Origin: Bacillota bacterium
Lineage (GTDB): Bacteria > Bacillota > UBA4882 > UBA8346
DNA: 50,992 nucleotides
Direction of reading: 5' to 3'
NCBI GenBank assembly: GCA_023429995.1
Contig: JAEZCE010000038.1
Coordinates: 1 to 50,992 of the forward strand
The position numbers were made by a program, and so were the translations under genes. Below the pieces are notes generated by a model. That model did no database searches, had not been told where the DNA came from, and was given only the letters and a program-made list of their open reading frames with translations. Position 1 is the first letter of the stretch. The number at the start of each line of letters is the position of its first letter. Shown piece after piece: positions 8,051 to 16,228 of the stretch.

Positions 8051-9562
8051 TTACTCCAACGGTAAGATCTCCAGTTTAGGGCTATTTTCAAAAGTACTGT
8101 TTGGATTGACGCTCCCATCCAATGCTTTCAGAAGACGTTGGATTCCCATCCGGATCAGATCAGGTTCCGGATAAGTAAAATTAAGCCGGATATAATTGAG
8201 CGGTTGTTTTTCGGCAAAGAAAACATCTCCGGAAACATAGGCCACTTTGTACTCAGCGGATTTGGCAAGGAATCTGACGGGATCGACGGCCTGACCAAGA
8301 CGACACCATACATACAATCCCCCGGCAGGTTTGTTCCAACTCATAGGAGCAGCGGGACTTTTACCGAGTTCCTCCAGCATGATGTCCCGGCGGCGCGCAT
8401 ACTCACTGCGGGCAACTCTTAAATGCTCCTCTAAACGGTTCTGACGCAAAAAACGATCCAACATATATTGGGAAAGACTGTTTGAATGTAAATCCATCGT
8501 TTGCTTCAAATGAAGAAACTGCCGGTTCACGGCGATAGGAGCGGTTATCCAACCAATTCGCAGCCCTGGAAAAAGTAATTTGGAAAAAGTGCTTAAATAA
8601 ATAACATATCCATAATGGTCCAAAGCCTTAAGCGACGGGATGGGGTCCCCTTCATAAATAAGTTCGCCATAAGGATCGTCTTCCAAAATCGGGATCTGAT
8701 ATTTATAAGCCATTTGCAGCAAGATCTGCCTGCGCGCCGGACTCATTACACTACCTGAAGGGTTTTGAAAGGTCGGCAGGGTATAGATAAATTTAGGCCG
8801 GATCCTGGTTAATACCGGTTCTAACAAGTCAACCCGCATTCCGTCTTGATCCACCGGTATACTGATAATCCGCGCTCCAGCTGCTTTAAACAGTTGCAAG
8901 GCGTAAAAAAAAGTCGGTTCTTCCACGACCACCGAATCGCCGGGATCGATCAAAGCACGGGAAATTAAATCCAGTCCCTGCTGGGATCCGGAAACCACCA
9001 TGATCTCTTCCGGGGAAGCCGGAATACCGCGTTTTCCCATAATTTGAGCCAGGGACTCCCGCAGTGGAAAAATTCCTTCCGTTGGAGTATGTAAAAACAA
9101 TTGGGTGGCATATTCATCCAGCAATTCGGATTGACAAACCCGGAAAAATTCGAGGGGATAAACTTCGGGGGAAGTAATCCCCGCCGCAAAAGATATTACA
9201 CTGTCGCGGCTGGCCATGACCATTAAATCCTTCAGCAACGGTTCTTTGACCCGGGAAACCGTTTCGCTGAACAATTGCCGCCATGGAAGTTCATACGATG
9301 GTTTGCGGTCAATTTCAACCGTTTCGTAGGGCAGCACCACTGTGCCTTTTCCGGCGGAAGAATGGATGAGGCCATCGGCTTTCAGTTCCCGATAGGCGCT
9401 CAAAACCGTACTACGGTTTATTTCGAGAGTATCAGCCAGTCTTCGTTCCGAAGGCAGCTTAAAGCCTACGGGTAATATTCCGCTTAAAATCATTTTCCGA
9501 ATCTGCCCGCTGATTTGTTGATAAACCGGAACGGAAGCCTGATGGTCAATGGAAATAAACAT
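8051..9562 (-). CDS. MocR-type regulator (GntR HTH fused to PLP aminotransferase fold)
   Basis: 503 aa. Residues 1-75 are a GntR winged helix (SVPVYQQISGQIRKMILSGI, LPSERRLADTLEINRSTVLS, YRELKADGLIHSSAGKGTVV). The rest is a class I aminotransferase fold with the PLP-lysine region YLSTFSKLLFPGLRIGW, in which the first K is the Schiff-base lysine, plus EDDPYGELIYEG and TLPTFQNPSG. Such proteins are mostly PLP-sensing regulators rather than transaminases. ATG 9562 gives the usual family N-terminus and sits 8 nt after AGG; ATG 9577 is an alternative. It heads the azlCD operon and probably regulates it; a perfect palindrome lies at its own promoter. Confidence 0.88.
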   Translation of the reverse strand: MFISIDHQASVPVYQQISGQIRKMILSGILPVGFKLPSERRLADTLEINRSTVLSAYRELKADGLIHSSAGKGTVVLPYETVEIDRKPSYELPWRQLFSETVSRVKEPLLKDLMVMASRDSVISFAAGITSPEVYPLEFFRVCQSELLDEYATQLFLHTPTEGIFPLRESLAQIMGKRGIPASPEEIMVVSGSQQGLDLISRALIDPGDSVVVEEPTFFYALQLFKAAGARIISIPVDQDGMRVDLLEPVLTRIRPKFIYTLPTFQNPSGSVMSPARRQILLQMAYKYQIPILEDDPYGELIYEGDPIPSLKALDHYGYVIYLSTFSKLLFPGLRIGWITAPIAVNRQFLHLKQTMDLHSNSLSQYMLDRFLRQNRLEEHLRVARSEYARRRDIMLEELGKSPAAPMSWNKPAGGLYVWCRLGQAVDPVRFLAKSAEYKVAYVSGDVFFAEKQPLNYIRLNFTYPEPDLIRMGIQRLLKALDGSVNPNSTFENSPKLEILPLE

Positions 9563-9601
9563 CTTCAAAACCTGCATTTCCTAATGTAATGAAAAGAACC
9601 A

Positions 9602-9619
9602 AAATGGACCGGTCCATTT
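9602..9619. promoter_or_regulatory. Perfect 18-bp palindrome, likely MocR operator
   Basis: AAATGGACC/GGTCCATTT is a perfect palindrome 40 bases upstream of the mocR start. It contains TGGACC, close to the CTGGAC-type half sites described for TauR/PdxR-like MocR proteins. It lies just downstream of a TATAAT -10 box, so bound regulator would cover the transcription start. Confidence 0.65.
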
Positions 9620-9626
9620 ATATATC

Positions 9627-9653
9627 ATTATAAGGCTAATTCTTGCCAATCAA
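9627..9653 (-). promoter_or_regulatory. Putative promoter of mocR-azlCD
   Basis: On the minus strand a perfect TATAAT (9627-9632) is preceded at 15-16 nt by TTTGAT/TTGATT. The -35 box is weak and the spacing short, consistent with a promoter that needs an activator. The palindrome at 9602-9619 sits at the predicted start site. Confidence 0.45.
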
Positions 9654-9761
9654 ACAACCAGTTGCTATAATTTTAAACCAGCCATTCTTTCATATTTTCA
9701 TGGAATGAAAAAGAAACGGGCAGATTCCCCACCCGTTAAGATCAACGTATTTCGTCTACGA

Positions 9762-11663
9762 TTAATAATCATTTTCCACCCATAACTCATATAGGCGGTT
9801 CAATTCCCCTTCAATAGCTTGCCGCTCCTTATAAAGCAGTAACAATTTCTCACTATCATTCCCATTCAGCCGCATCTCTTCGTCGACTAAAGCCAGTTTG
9901 GCTTCCCATTCCCCGATCAACTCTTCCGTTTTGTATCGTTCTTCCGGCTTTGGATTTACCACCACACCCTTTTTGAGGTATTCATTCTTTTTTTGCTCTT
10001 TTCCAGGACCTTTCTGGGCCGGCAATGATTCTTCCGGCGTAGCTTCCACTTGAAGTTGCTGTTTACACCGGGCCCGATAGAAATCATAGTTACCATCAAA
10101 ATTCTTTACCAAACCATTTTTCAATTCCACAATGCGGGTGGCAAAGCGGTTGACAAAGAAGCGATCATGAGAAATAAAAACCATTGCGCCATTAAAATCA
10201 TCCAAAGCCCCTTCCAGCCACTCCCGGGAAAGGATATCCAGGTGATTGGTGGGTTCATCCAAGAGGAGCAAATTTAACTCTTCCCCCATCAATAAGCATA
10301 ACTTGAGTCGGCACTTTTCCCCGCCCGACAAAGTTGCCACCTTTTTAAACACCGCTTCGTTCCGAAAATTAAATTGAGCCAATCTGCCTCTGGCCTGATA
10401 CTCATCTTGAGCCAATTCATAGCGCACAGTTTCCAAGACCGTAGCCGATGGATTTGAAAAATAGATTACCTGGGGCAGGTAGGCGTAACGGATACTCTCT
10501 CCCAACTTTACCACACCCGAACCCGCTGGCAATTCTCCGGTGATCAATTTTAATAAAGTCGATTTGCCTGAGCCATTATCTCCCAATACGGCCACCCGTT
10601 CTCCTTTGCGAACCAGGAAGTCAACCCCGTCTAAAACCGTCTTTTCATCATAGGCCATCCTCAGTTGTCTGGCGGTGATAACTTCTTGCCCCGAAAAAGC
10701 CGTTCCGGAAAAACGGTTGGCCATCCCCTTGGTTACCACCGGTTTTTCAGTTTTTACCATTCGTTCGACCCGTTTTTCAATGGCAAACGCCTGCCGGTGC
10801 ATGCTAGGATTATCAGCCATTTTAGCCCATTCATGCATTCGTTTGGCCGCCGTTTCCAGTTGGCGGATTTTCTTCTGTTCGTCTTCGTAATGCTGTAACT
10901 GGCTTTGATATCTTTGCGCTTTCTCCCGGGCATAGGAACTAAAATTGCCCTGGTAAATTTCAGCCCTGCCGCCAACCAAATCCACCACCCGGCTGACAAC
11001 TTGATCCAAAAAGTAACGGTCATGAGAGATCAGAACCACGGTTCCCCGGTAGGTGCGCAAAAATTCCTCCAGCCATTCGATGGAACTCATGTCCAAATGA
11101 TTGGTGGGTTCATCCAGCAAAAGAATGTCGGTTGATTGCAAAATAAGCCGAGCCAGTTGGATTCGGGTTTGTTCTCCCCCGCTTAAACAGCGAAATGGTT
11201 TACCCAGCCATTCCGAGCCAATCTTCAATCCCGCGCAAACCCGCTCAATTTGTCCATCAATCTCATAGCCACCCCGGGACTCAAACAATTCTTGAAGTTT
11301 ACCATATTGTTCAACGGTTTTCGTGGAGAACCCGCCGGCCATCTCTACTTCCAAGCGGGACATGTCGACTTGGATAGCCAACACTTCCCGAAATACGGAA
11401 TATAGTACATCCCGGACTGTATCATCCGCCGGAAACTTTGGAATCTGCTCCAAAAGCCCGAGTGATGCTCCTTTTCTGACAGACCGTTCTCCCCCTTCAT
11501 ACCCTTCGATCCCGGCTATAATTTTAAAAAGCGTCGATTTCCCGGCACCGTTTTCCCCAAGCAGCGCAACCCTTTCTCCCTGGTGAACTTCAAAGGTGAC
11601 CCCATTTAGGATTTGGTTCGCGCCATAATACTTTTCAATATTGGTTAAAGCGATTTCGATCAT
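9762..11663 (-). CDS. ABC-F family ATPase (ribosome-associated, possible antibiotic resistance or translation factor)
   Basis: 633 aa with two ATP-binding domains and no membrane segments, the ABC-F plan. Domain 1: Walker A GENGAGKST, signature LSGGEQTRIQLA, Walker B ILLLDEPTNHLDMSS. The charged helical linker between domains is rich in Q, K, E and R. Domain 2: GDNGSGKST, LSGGEKCRLKLC, LLLLDEPTNHLDILS. A C-terminal coiled-coil tail follows (about 545-630). ABC-F proteins bind the ribosomal E site; some protect against macrolides, lincosamides, pleuromutilins or streptogramins, others are housekeeping. The start is ATG 11663 after GGAAGGAGTCATT. The 5' leader with a small ORF and terminator supports drug-induced expression, which is inference. 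Confidence 0.88.
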   Translation of the reverse strand: MIEIALTNIEKYYGANQILNGVTFEVHQGERVALLGENGAGKSTLFKIIAGIEGYEGGERSVRKGASLGLLEQIPKFPADDTVRDVLYSVFREVLAIQVDMSRLEVEMAGGFSTKTVEQYGKLQELFESRGGYEIDGQIERVCAGLKIGSEWLGKPFRCLSGGEQTRIQLARLILQSTDILLLDEPTNHLDMSSIEWLEEFLRTYRGTVVLISHDRYFLDQVVSRVVDLVGGRAEIYQGNFSSYAREKAQRYQSQLQHYEDEQKKIRQLETAAKRMHEWAKMADNPSMHRQAFAIEKRVERMVKTEKPVVTKGMANRFSGTAFSGQEVITARQLRMAYDEKTVLDGVDFLVRKGERVAVLGDNGSGKSTLLKLITGELPAGSGVVKLGESIRYAYLPQVIYFSNPSATVLETVRYELAQDEYQARGRLAQFNFRNEAVFKKVATLSGGEKCRLKLCLLMGEELNLLLLDEPTNHLDILSREWLEGALDDFNGAMVFISHDRFFVNRFATRIVELKNGLVKNFDGNYDFYRARCKQQLQVEATPEESLPAQKGPGKEQKKNEYLKKGVVVNPKPEERYKTEELIGEWEAKLALVDEEMRLNGNDSEKLLLLYKERQAIEGELNRLYELWVENDY

Positions 11664-11842
11664 AATGACTCCTTCCCACCCGGAAGACCCATGCATTTAA
11701 GCAAGTGTTCCGCCCGGGCAGTTAGAGAGCCTATTTCTCCATCGCTTTTTTCAGAGCAAGTATCATGCTGTTTACCGGCTAATCCTACGTTTCATGCCCA
11801 AGATTCCTATCAAAAAGCAACGTAGTAAAAAACACGGTCGTA

Positions 11843-11880
11843 GCGAATAAAACAAAACCCGGGCAAGCAATCTCCCGGGT
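11843..11880 (-). terminator. Intrinsic terminator in the ABC-F leader (attenuator candidate)
   Basis: In the minus direction the stem ACCCGGG / CCCGGGT (11874-11880 with 11857-11863, 10-base loop) runs straight into TTTTGTTTTATT. It lies between the 41-codon leader ORF and the ABC-F gene, about 180 nt ahead of the ABC-F start. A third CCCGGG lies at 11714-11719 in the same leader. Confidence 0.75.
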
Positions 11881-11909
11881 GAATTCCAAATTTTATCGGT
11901 AAATGATGA

Positions 11910-12035
11910 TCACTTGCTCCAGCAATCTATGAAATTGGACAGACTCCCCCCTTTAAGAATCAAACAATGCGAAATAACCGCAACATAATGGGCAAGCCGG
12001 TTCAAAATCTGATTCACTGAGCTTTGCGCGTTCAT
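11910..12035 (-). CDS. 41-codon leader ORF upstream of the ABC-F gene
   Basis: ATG 12035-12033 sits 7 nt after a near-perfect GGAGG (AAGGAGGTGAAATG; a second ATG lies directly upstream), and the frame ends at TGA 11910-11912. The peptide starts MNAQSSVNQILNRL and ends SNFIDCWSK; it has no known domain. The stop is 30 nt ahead of the terminator stem. Strong initiation signal, small peptide, terminator and then an ABC-F gene is the arrangement of ribosome-mediated attenuation leaders. At 41 codons it is longer than most such leaders, so a stand-alone small protein is the alternative. Confidence 0.6.
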   Translation of the reverse strand: MNAQSSVNQILNRLAHYVAVISHCLILKGGSLSNFIDCWSK

Positions 12036-12118
12036 CATTTCACCTCCTTACTTTATTTAAATTTACCACAAATTTCAATTCACTGCAATCAATTTCCAAC
12101 CAATAACCGTTCTTACGA

Positions 12119-12907
12119 TTACCCGAAAATTTGTTCCAAATTCACTTCCAGTCCGGCGAAATGAATGGAAGACGCCGTTTCTCTTGCTTTATAAGTAATA
12201 TTCTGCTGTATATTTCCATCTTCAAATCTATAAATGCACACTTCCCCGTTTAGAGGATTGATAATCCAGTACTCCCGTACTCCGGTATCCATGTAAAGAT
12301 CCAATTTTCTAACAAAATCCTTACTCCGGGTGCCTTCCGATATGACCTCCACCACCAAAACCGGTACACCCATATAATAACCTCGCTCGTTGGTTTTTTC
12401 CTCCAGGTCACAAATCACTATTAAATCGGGTTCGACTACATTGATATTTTCAACGTTACGCAACAAAGTAATGTCGAACGGCGCAAAGAAAGGCTGGCAT
12501 TTCTTACCGGTGAACCAGTTATAGAAGACACCATAAAGTTTCGCCAGTATTTTCTGGTGGACGACTTTGGGTGAGGCCAGCAGATAGATTTCCCCGTCAA
12601 TGTACTCGTATCTTTCTTCACTGTTTTCGCTTAACTTGCGGAACTCCTCATATGAGGCTTTATAGGGGGTCGCAATATATGATTTGGCCTGTTCCTGAAG
12701 GGAGCCTTTTCCGGCGGCGCGGCCATCGTCATAAGCGGATAACTTGGCAATAGCTGCACCGTTCTGGGTGATGATAATTTCTTCAAGCGCGGTTAGCCGC
12801 AGATATTGCTCCCAGTTATTCTTCAATTCGCTGGATTCGACCAACACCGGAACCACCTCGATCCATTCAGCGATTTTAGCCAAATTCGCTAGTTTTATTA
12901 TAGCCAT
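12119..12907 (-). CDS. Phd-like antitoxin domain fused to Uma2-family (DUF820) nuclease-like domain
   Basis: 262 aa. Residues 1-70 resemble a Phd/YefM antitoxin segment: ELKNNWEQYLRLTALEEIIITQ then NGAAIAKL, with the typical I-T-x-N-G-x-x-I-A-K-L. From ~85 on is a Uma2 domain of the PD-(D/E)XK superfamily: YKASYEEFRKLSENSEERYE, YIDGEIYLLASP, VVEPDLIVICD, VPVLVVEVISEGTRSKDFVRK, LYMDTGVREYWIINP. The D...E-V-I/V-S core and the K of SKDF are present, so catalysis is possible. Biological role of Uma2 proteins is unknown. Start chosen at MAIIKLANLAK; frames continue upstream to 12997 without a good ribosome binding site. Single gene. Confidence 0.75.
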   Translation of the reverse strand: MAIIKLANLAKIAEWIEVVPVLVESSELKNNWEQYLRLTALEEIIITQNGAAIAKLSAYDDGRAAGKGSLQEQAKSYIATPYKASYEEFRKLSENSEERYEYIDGEIYLLASPKVVHQKILAKLYGVFYNWFTGKKCQPFFAPFDITLLRNVENINVVEPDLIVICDLEEKTNERGYYMGVPVLVVEVISEGTRSKDFVRKLDLYMDTGVREYWIINPLNGEVCIYRFEDGNIQQNITYKARETASSIHFAGLEVNLEQIFG

Positions 12908-13052
12908 TGTTTTCTGAAAAGTCAAAAATATTCTCCCCATGAAAACATCCAACCGAAACGAAGATGACTCTCCCCCGGCAGGAAAATCCATCGCCACCGC
13001 AGAATATTTCTACATCAAAAGGAAAATATAAAGCAGGAAAAAGGAGTACCCT

Positions 13053-13838
13053 ATGCCTGAATTGCCGGATCTGGAAGTCTTTCGGGGAAATTTAATCAAA
13101 CCGTTGCGGGACCGTCCTTTGCTCGCCATAACCGTCGGCAATTCCCGGAATGTTTTGCCCGCCGCCGGGCCCGTTCTGGAACAATTCATCGGCAAGCCTT
13201 TACTCCAAATCGACCGCCTCGGTAAAGAATTATTCTTTGGTTTTCCGGAGCAACGATCTTTCGCGGTCCATTTGATGCTAAACGGCAGGTTTCATCTGTG
13301 CGGCAGCGATGAGCAAGCCGCCGCAATCCAGTATCCGATCGCGGCTTTCCGGTTTCCGGAACAAGTTTTAGTTGTCAGCGACCCGGGTCGGTTGTGTAAA
13401 GTCCAATTTATGCCTAAGCCAACCGCGGTCCCAGACGCCTTGAGCCCTGAGTTTACCCTGGAATATCTGACGGGCCGTTTAAACCGCAACCCCCTGCTGA
13501 ATATAAAGGCTTTCTTGATCGATCAAAAAATGGTGAAAGGCATTGGAAACGCTTATGCCGACGAAATACTCTGGGAGAGCCGGATCGCGCCGCAATCCCT
13601 TTGCGGCAACTTGCCTCCCGCAGTCATTGCCCGCCTTCACGCCGTCATTCCCAAAGTCCTGCAGGAAGCTATCACCAGCATTTTGCAGGAAGCGCCGGAA
13701 ATTATCAGCGGCGAGATTCGCGGTTTTCTGAAAGTCCATAACCCGGGCCGTAAGTGTTCACCCACCGGAGCACCGATTCAAGTCAAAAAAATAGCTTCCA
13801 AAACCACTTATTTCACGGAGGAACAAACGATTTTTTAA
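13053..13838 (+). CDS. Fpg/Nei family DNA glycosylase lacking the zinc-finger cysteines
   Basis: 261 aa. The catalytic N-terminus MPELPDLE (Pro after the processed Met and Glu/Asp) and the helix-two-turn-helix MVKGIGNAYADEILWES are those of formamidopyrimidine-DNA glycosylase/endonuclease VIII, which remove oxidised bases and nick the abasic site. RLGKELFF supplies the usual lysine region. The C-terminal beta-hairpin finger is present (VHNPGRKCSPTGAPIQVKK ... SKTTYFTEEQ) but only one of the four zinc cysteines remains, so it is probably a zinc-less finger. Start after AAAGGAGTACCCT. It is a lone gene. Confidence 0.85.
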   Translation: MPELPDLEVFRGNLIKPLRDRPLLAITVGNSRNVLPAAGPVLEQFIGKPLLQIDRLGKELFFGFPEQRSFAVHLMLNGRFHLCGSDEQAAAIQYPIAAFRFPEQVLVVSDPGRLCKVQFMPKPTAVPDALSPEFTLEYLTGRLNRNPLLNIKAFLIDQKMVKGIGNAYADEILWESRIAPQSLCGNLPPAVIARLHAVIPKVLQEAITSILQEAPEIISGEIRGFLKVHNPGRKCSPTGAPIQVKKIASKTTYFTEEQTIF

Positions 13839-13874
13839 AATCCCTCCCTGAAAGGGCTTTATCGCTAGCCATCG

Positions 13875-15392
13875 TTATCCGTGGACCTTTTCCAATCCTT
13901 CAAATTTCCCAATTTGTCCGCAGCGAAGGGTCGAAATTGGTCCATGACCGCCGCATATCATACAAGGCCGCTGATGGCCGGCTTCTACTTCCTCAATCAA
14001 CGCAATGACCGAATTACGCATGGCAGTTGCTTTTCCCGAGTCAACGTTCACACTGCGCATCAGAAAGGGCGCCAAAGAGTTAAACTCCGCCCGCTCCGGT
14101 GAAAGGCCATGGATATTCACCAGGTTATCGCCGGTGAAAATAATTCCCCGCTCCCGGCAAAGAAAAATCATTTCGCCGGGGAGATGTCCCCCGCTGCCTT
14201 CGAAAACTTCAAAGCGGAGAGGGCCAATGGTAAAATCCCCAATCAAGAGCAGATTGTCATGTTCCTCCGGTATATCCCTATCTTGACCGAGAATTTCAAA
14301 CCGCCCGCTATCCGGTGGAGTATATCCCGAAATAATCCGGCTTAATTTGCTGTATCCCAAACCCAAATCATTTTTCTCACGGTTATCGGGAATGCCATCC
14401 TTTTGATGCTTTAAACTGTCGGCGCTCTTTTGATTCAAACAGATACGGGCTCCCGGAAGTTTATCCAGCAGGCCGCAATGATCAACATCGGCATGGGTGA
14501 TCAATATCCGGGCGATTCGCTTCTGCCAACCGGGAAATAACCGGTTGAAAACCGTGGCCATTTCATCCGCATAAATGGCGTATCCCGTATCAATCAACAC
14601 CAGTCCCTCCGTTGTTTCAAAAACATAGGTATTGCTTCCGCAGGGCGGCTCAATGCTGTATAAGGAGATTTCCTCAGTGATCCCGATCTTTTCAATATCG
14701 GTTCTGAAATTGGCCCCCTTATGTTCACAGATGAAATAGGCAAAGCGGCGGATATAGTCAAAGACCTTAACGGGATTCTCCCCTTTTTCCTGCAGCATCT
14801 GGAAAATCCGGTTGGATTCGGAGATGAATTCCATGGTTTTTTCGGTGCTTAGGTCCAACAGTTTTTGCATCTCATTGGCCAGCCGGATATAAAAAATAGT
14901 ATTGTCCAAATTTTTTCCGGAGTTGGCATAGTCGATGATATTAACCTGGTAGAGTTCGCTGATGTCATCGAGGAGCATTTTAATGACACCCGGATTTTCA
15001 ATCAAAAGCCCCATTTTAAAATTTTGATGGGGCGGTTGCGGACTCGTCCGCGTTTGGCTGGAATTGATATAAGAAATATTGATGTCATAGTTATCAAGAA
15101 TTTTGAGGACCGGCAATACGGCGCCCGGTACATCCGGAATTTTGATCTCGATCACGATGACATTGATTTCCGATATCTTGTCGTTGAGGTAACCGATGGT
15201 TTCCAACTCTTCGGTTATCCACCCCAGGTCAATATCCTGAGCTTCAACATCGATAAACAGCATATGTAAATCCACGGCTTTATTATAGCTGACCCGGACG
15301 ATGTTTCCTCCGTGTTTGGCAATGATTTTGGCAGCCAGCAAAAAAGCGCCCGTTTGATCCGGCATGCTGGTGATAAAAGATTTTCGCGACAT
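13875..15392 (-). CDS. Two ACT domains fused to a metallo-beta-lactamase-fold hydrolase
   Basis: 505 aa. Residues ~1-75 and ~80-155 look like two ACT domains (FITSMPDQTGAFLLAAKIIAKH and IEIKIPDVPGAVLPVLKILD, each with the D-x-x-G-A loop), which bind amino acids or similar ligands. A helical linker follows. The C-terminal half is a metallo-beta-lactamase fold: LVLIDTGYAIY, the metal motif THADVDHCG, GGHLPGEM, FTGDNLVNIHG and a terminal CGGHG. Hydrolase substrate unknown. ACT domains usually regulate amino acid enzymes, so amino-acid control of the hydrolase is a fair guess. Start ATG 15392 after a purine-rich AAAAGAGA; ATG 15413 is possible. Confidence 0.8.
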   Translation of the reverse strand: MSRKSFITSMPDQTGAFLLAAKIIAKHGGNIVRVSYNKAVDLHMLFIDVEAQDIDLGWITEELETIGYLNDKISEINVIVIEIKIPDVPGAVLPVLKILDNYDINISYINSSQTRTSPQPPHQNFKMGLLIENPGVIKMLLDDISELYQVNIIDYANSGKNLDNTIFYIRLANEMQKLLDLSTEKTMEFISESNRIFQMLQEKGENPVKVFDYIRRFAYFICEHKGANFRTDIEKIGITEEISLYSIEPPCGSNTYVFETTEGLVLIDTGYAIYADEMATVFNRLFPGWQKRIARILITHADVDHCGLLDKLPGARICLNQKSADSLKHQKDGIPDNREKNDLGLGYSKLSRIISGYTPPDSGRFEILGQDRDIPEEHDNLLLIGDFTIGPLRFEVFEGSGGHLPGEMIFLCRERGIIFTGDNLVNIHGLSPERAEFNSLAPFLMRSVNVDSGKATAMRNSVIALIEEVEAGHQRPCMICGGHGPISTLRCGQIGKFEGLEKVHG

Positions 15393-15546
15393 CACACAAT
15401 CTCTTTTCCGCATTTGACATTGGATATCGCTTTCATTATATCAATTAGTACAAATTTGCGCTACATTCACCGGAGAAAACAAGGGCCGGAGCCTCTTAAA
15501 GAAAGTTTATTCACTTCGATGGACCATGGGCATTGGCTGCCGGAAA

Positions 15547-16095
15547 TCAAACGATACTTTTCCCCAACGATTCGGCTCTTTCAAGTCCGTCGGTCTTCAA
15601 AATATCATCTTTATCATGAAGACCGGTTACAATGACGACACCCCTATCCTGCCAACCCAGGAATTCAGCAATAAGTTTGTAGGACTTCACAATGCCTTCA
15701 AACTTCGTTTCATCTTTAACTCCTCCGCTGACTAGAAGCACACATTCCTTTATCTTCAACGGTCTTTTCGAAGTATCATAAGCATAAAACTTGTCGATAG
15801 CCGCTTTCAACTGTACCGGAAAGGAAAACCAGTACATTGGCGTCGCAAACACGACCATATCGGCTTGCTCCAAAAGCGGCGCCAGTTCATTAAAGTCGTC
15901 CGGAACAGAACACGCGGCGCCATTTTTGAAACAAGTCCGGCAATCCATACAGCCCTTGATGTTTTTACCTGCAGTCCCATATCTTACAATGATGTGTCCC
16001 GACTGACCGGCGCCGGCGGCGAAAGCATCCGCCAATTTATCGGTATTGCCGCCTTTCCTTGGGCTTCCTGTTAAAACAAGTATCTTTTTTGACAT
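15547..16095 (-). CDS. Flavodoxin-fold NAD(P)H-dependent FMN oxidoreductase (ISF-like)
   Basis: 182 aa. KKILVLTGSPRKGGNTDKL is the FMN-phosphate loop of the flavodoxin_2/FMN_red family. GCMDCRTCFKNGACSVPDDF-like cysteines (C-x2-C-x2-C ... C) follow the iron-sulfur flavoprotein pattern, and ATPMYWFSFPVQLKAAIDKF is the family loop near the isoalloxazine ring. A likely role is flavin or quinone/nitro reduction in redox defence. Start after AAGGAGGAGTTTATA. It diverges from an HxlR regulator, a common pairing in which the regulator answers to electrophiles or aldehydes. Confidence 0.88.
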   Translation of the reverse strand: MSKKILVLTGSPRKGGNTDKLADAFAAGAGQSGHIIVRYGTAGKNIKGCMDCRTCFKNGAACSVPDDFNELAPLLEQADMVVFATPMYWFSFPVQLKAAIDKFYAYDTSKRPLKIKECVLLVSGGVKDETKFEGIVKSYKLIAEFLGWQDRGVVIVTGLHDKDDILKTDGLERAESLGKSIV

Positions 16096-16149
16096 ATTAT
16101 AAACTCCTCCTTTAAAATATGATTGTTCTATCCAATTATATGTGGTACT

Positions 16150-16180
16150 CTTTCACTATAAAAGTATGCACTTTCATGAT
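16150..16180. promoter_or_regulatory. Direct repeats in the flavoprotein/HxlR divergent promoter region
   Basis: CTTTCACTAT at 16150-16159 and CTTTCATGAT at 16171-16180 lie 21 bp apart, on the same face of the helix. They lie in the 133-bp region between divergent genes and are the best candidates for the HxlR operator. Confidence 0.45.
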
Positions 16181-16228
16181 AGATACTATATTTGAAGAAA
16201 GTAACCTTTTCCAAAGGGGGCCTGTCTT

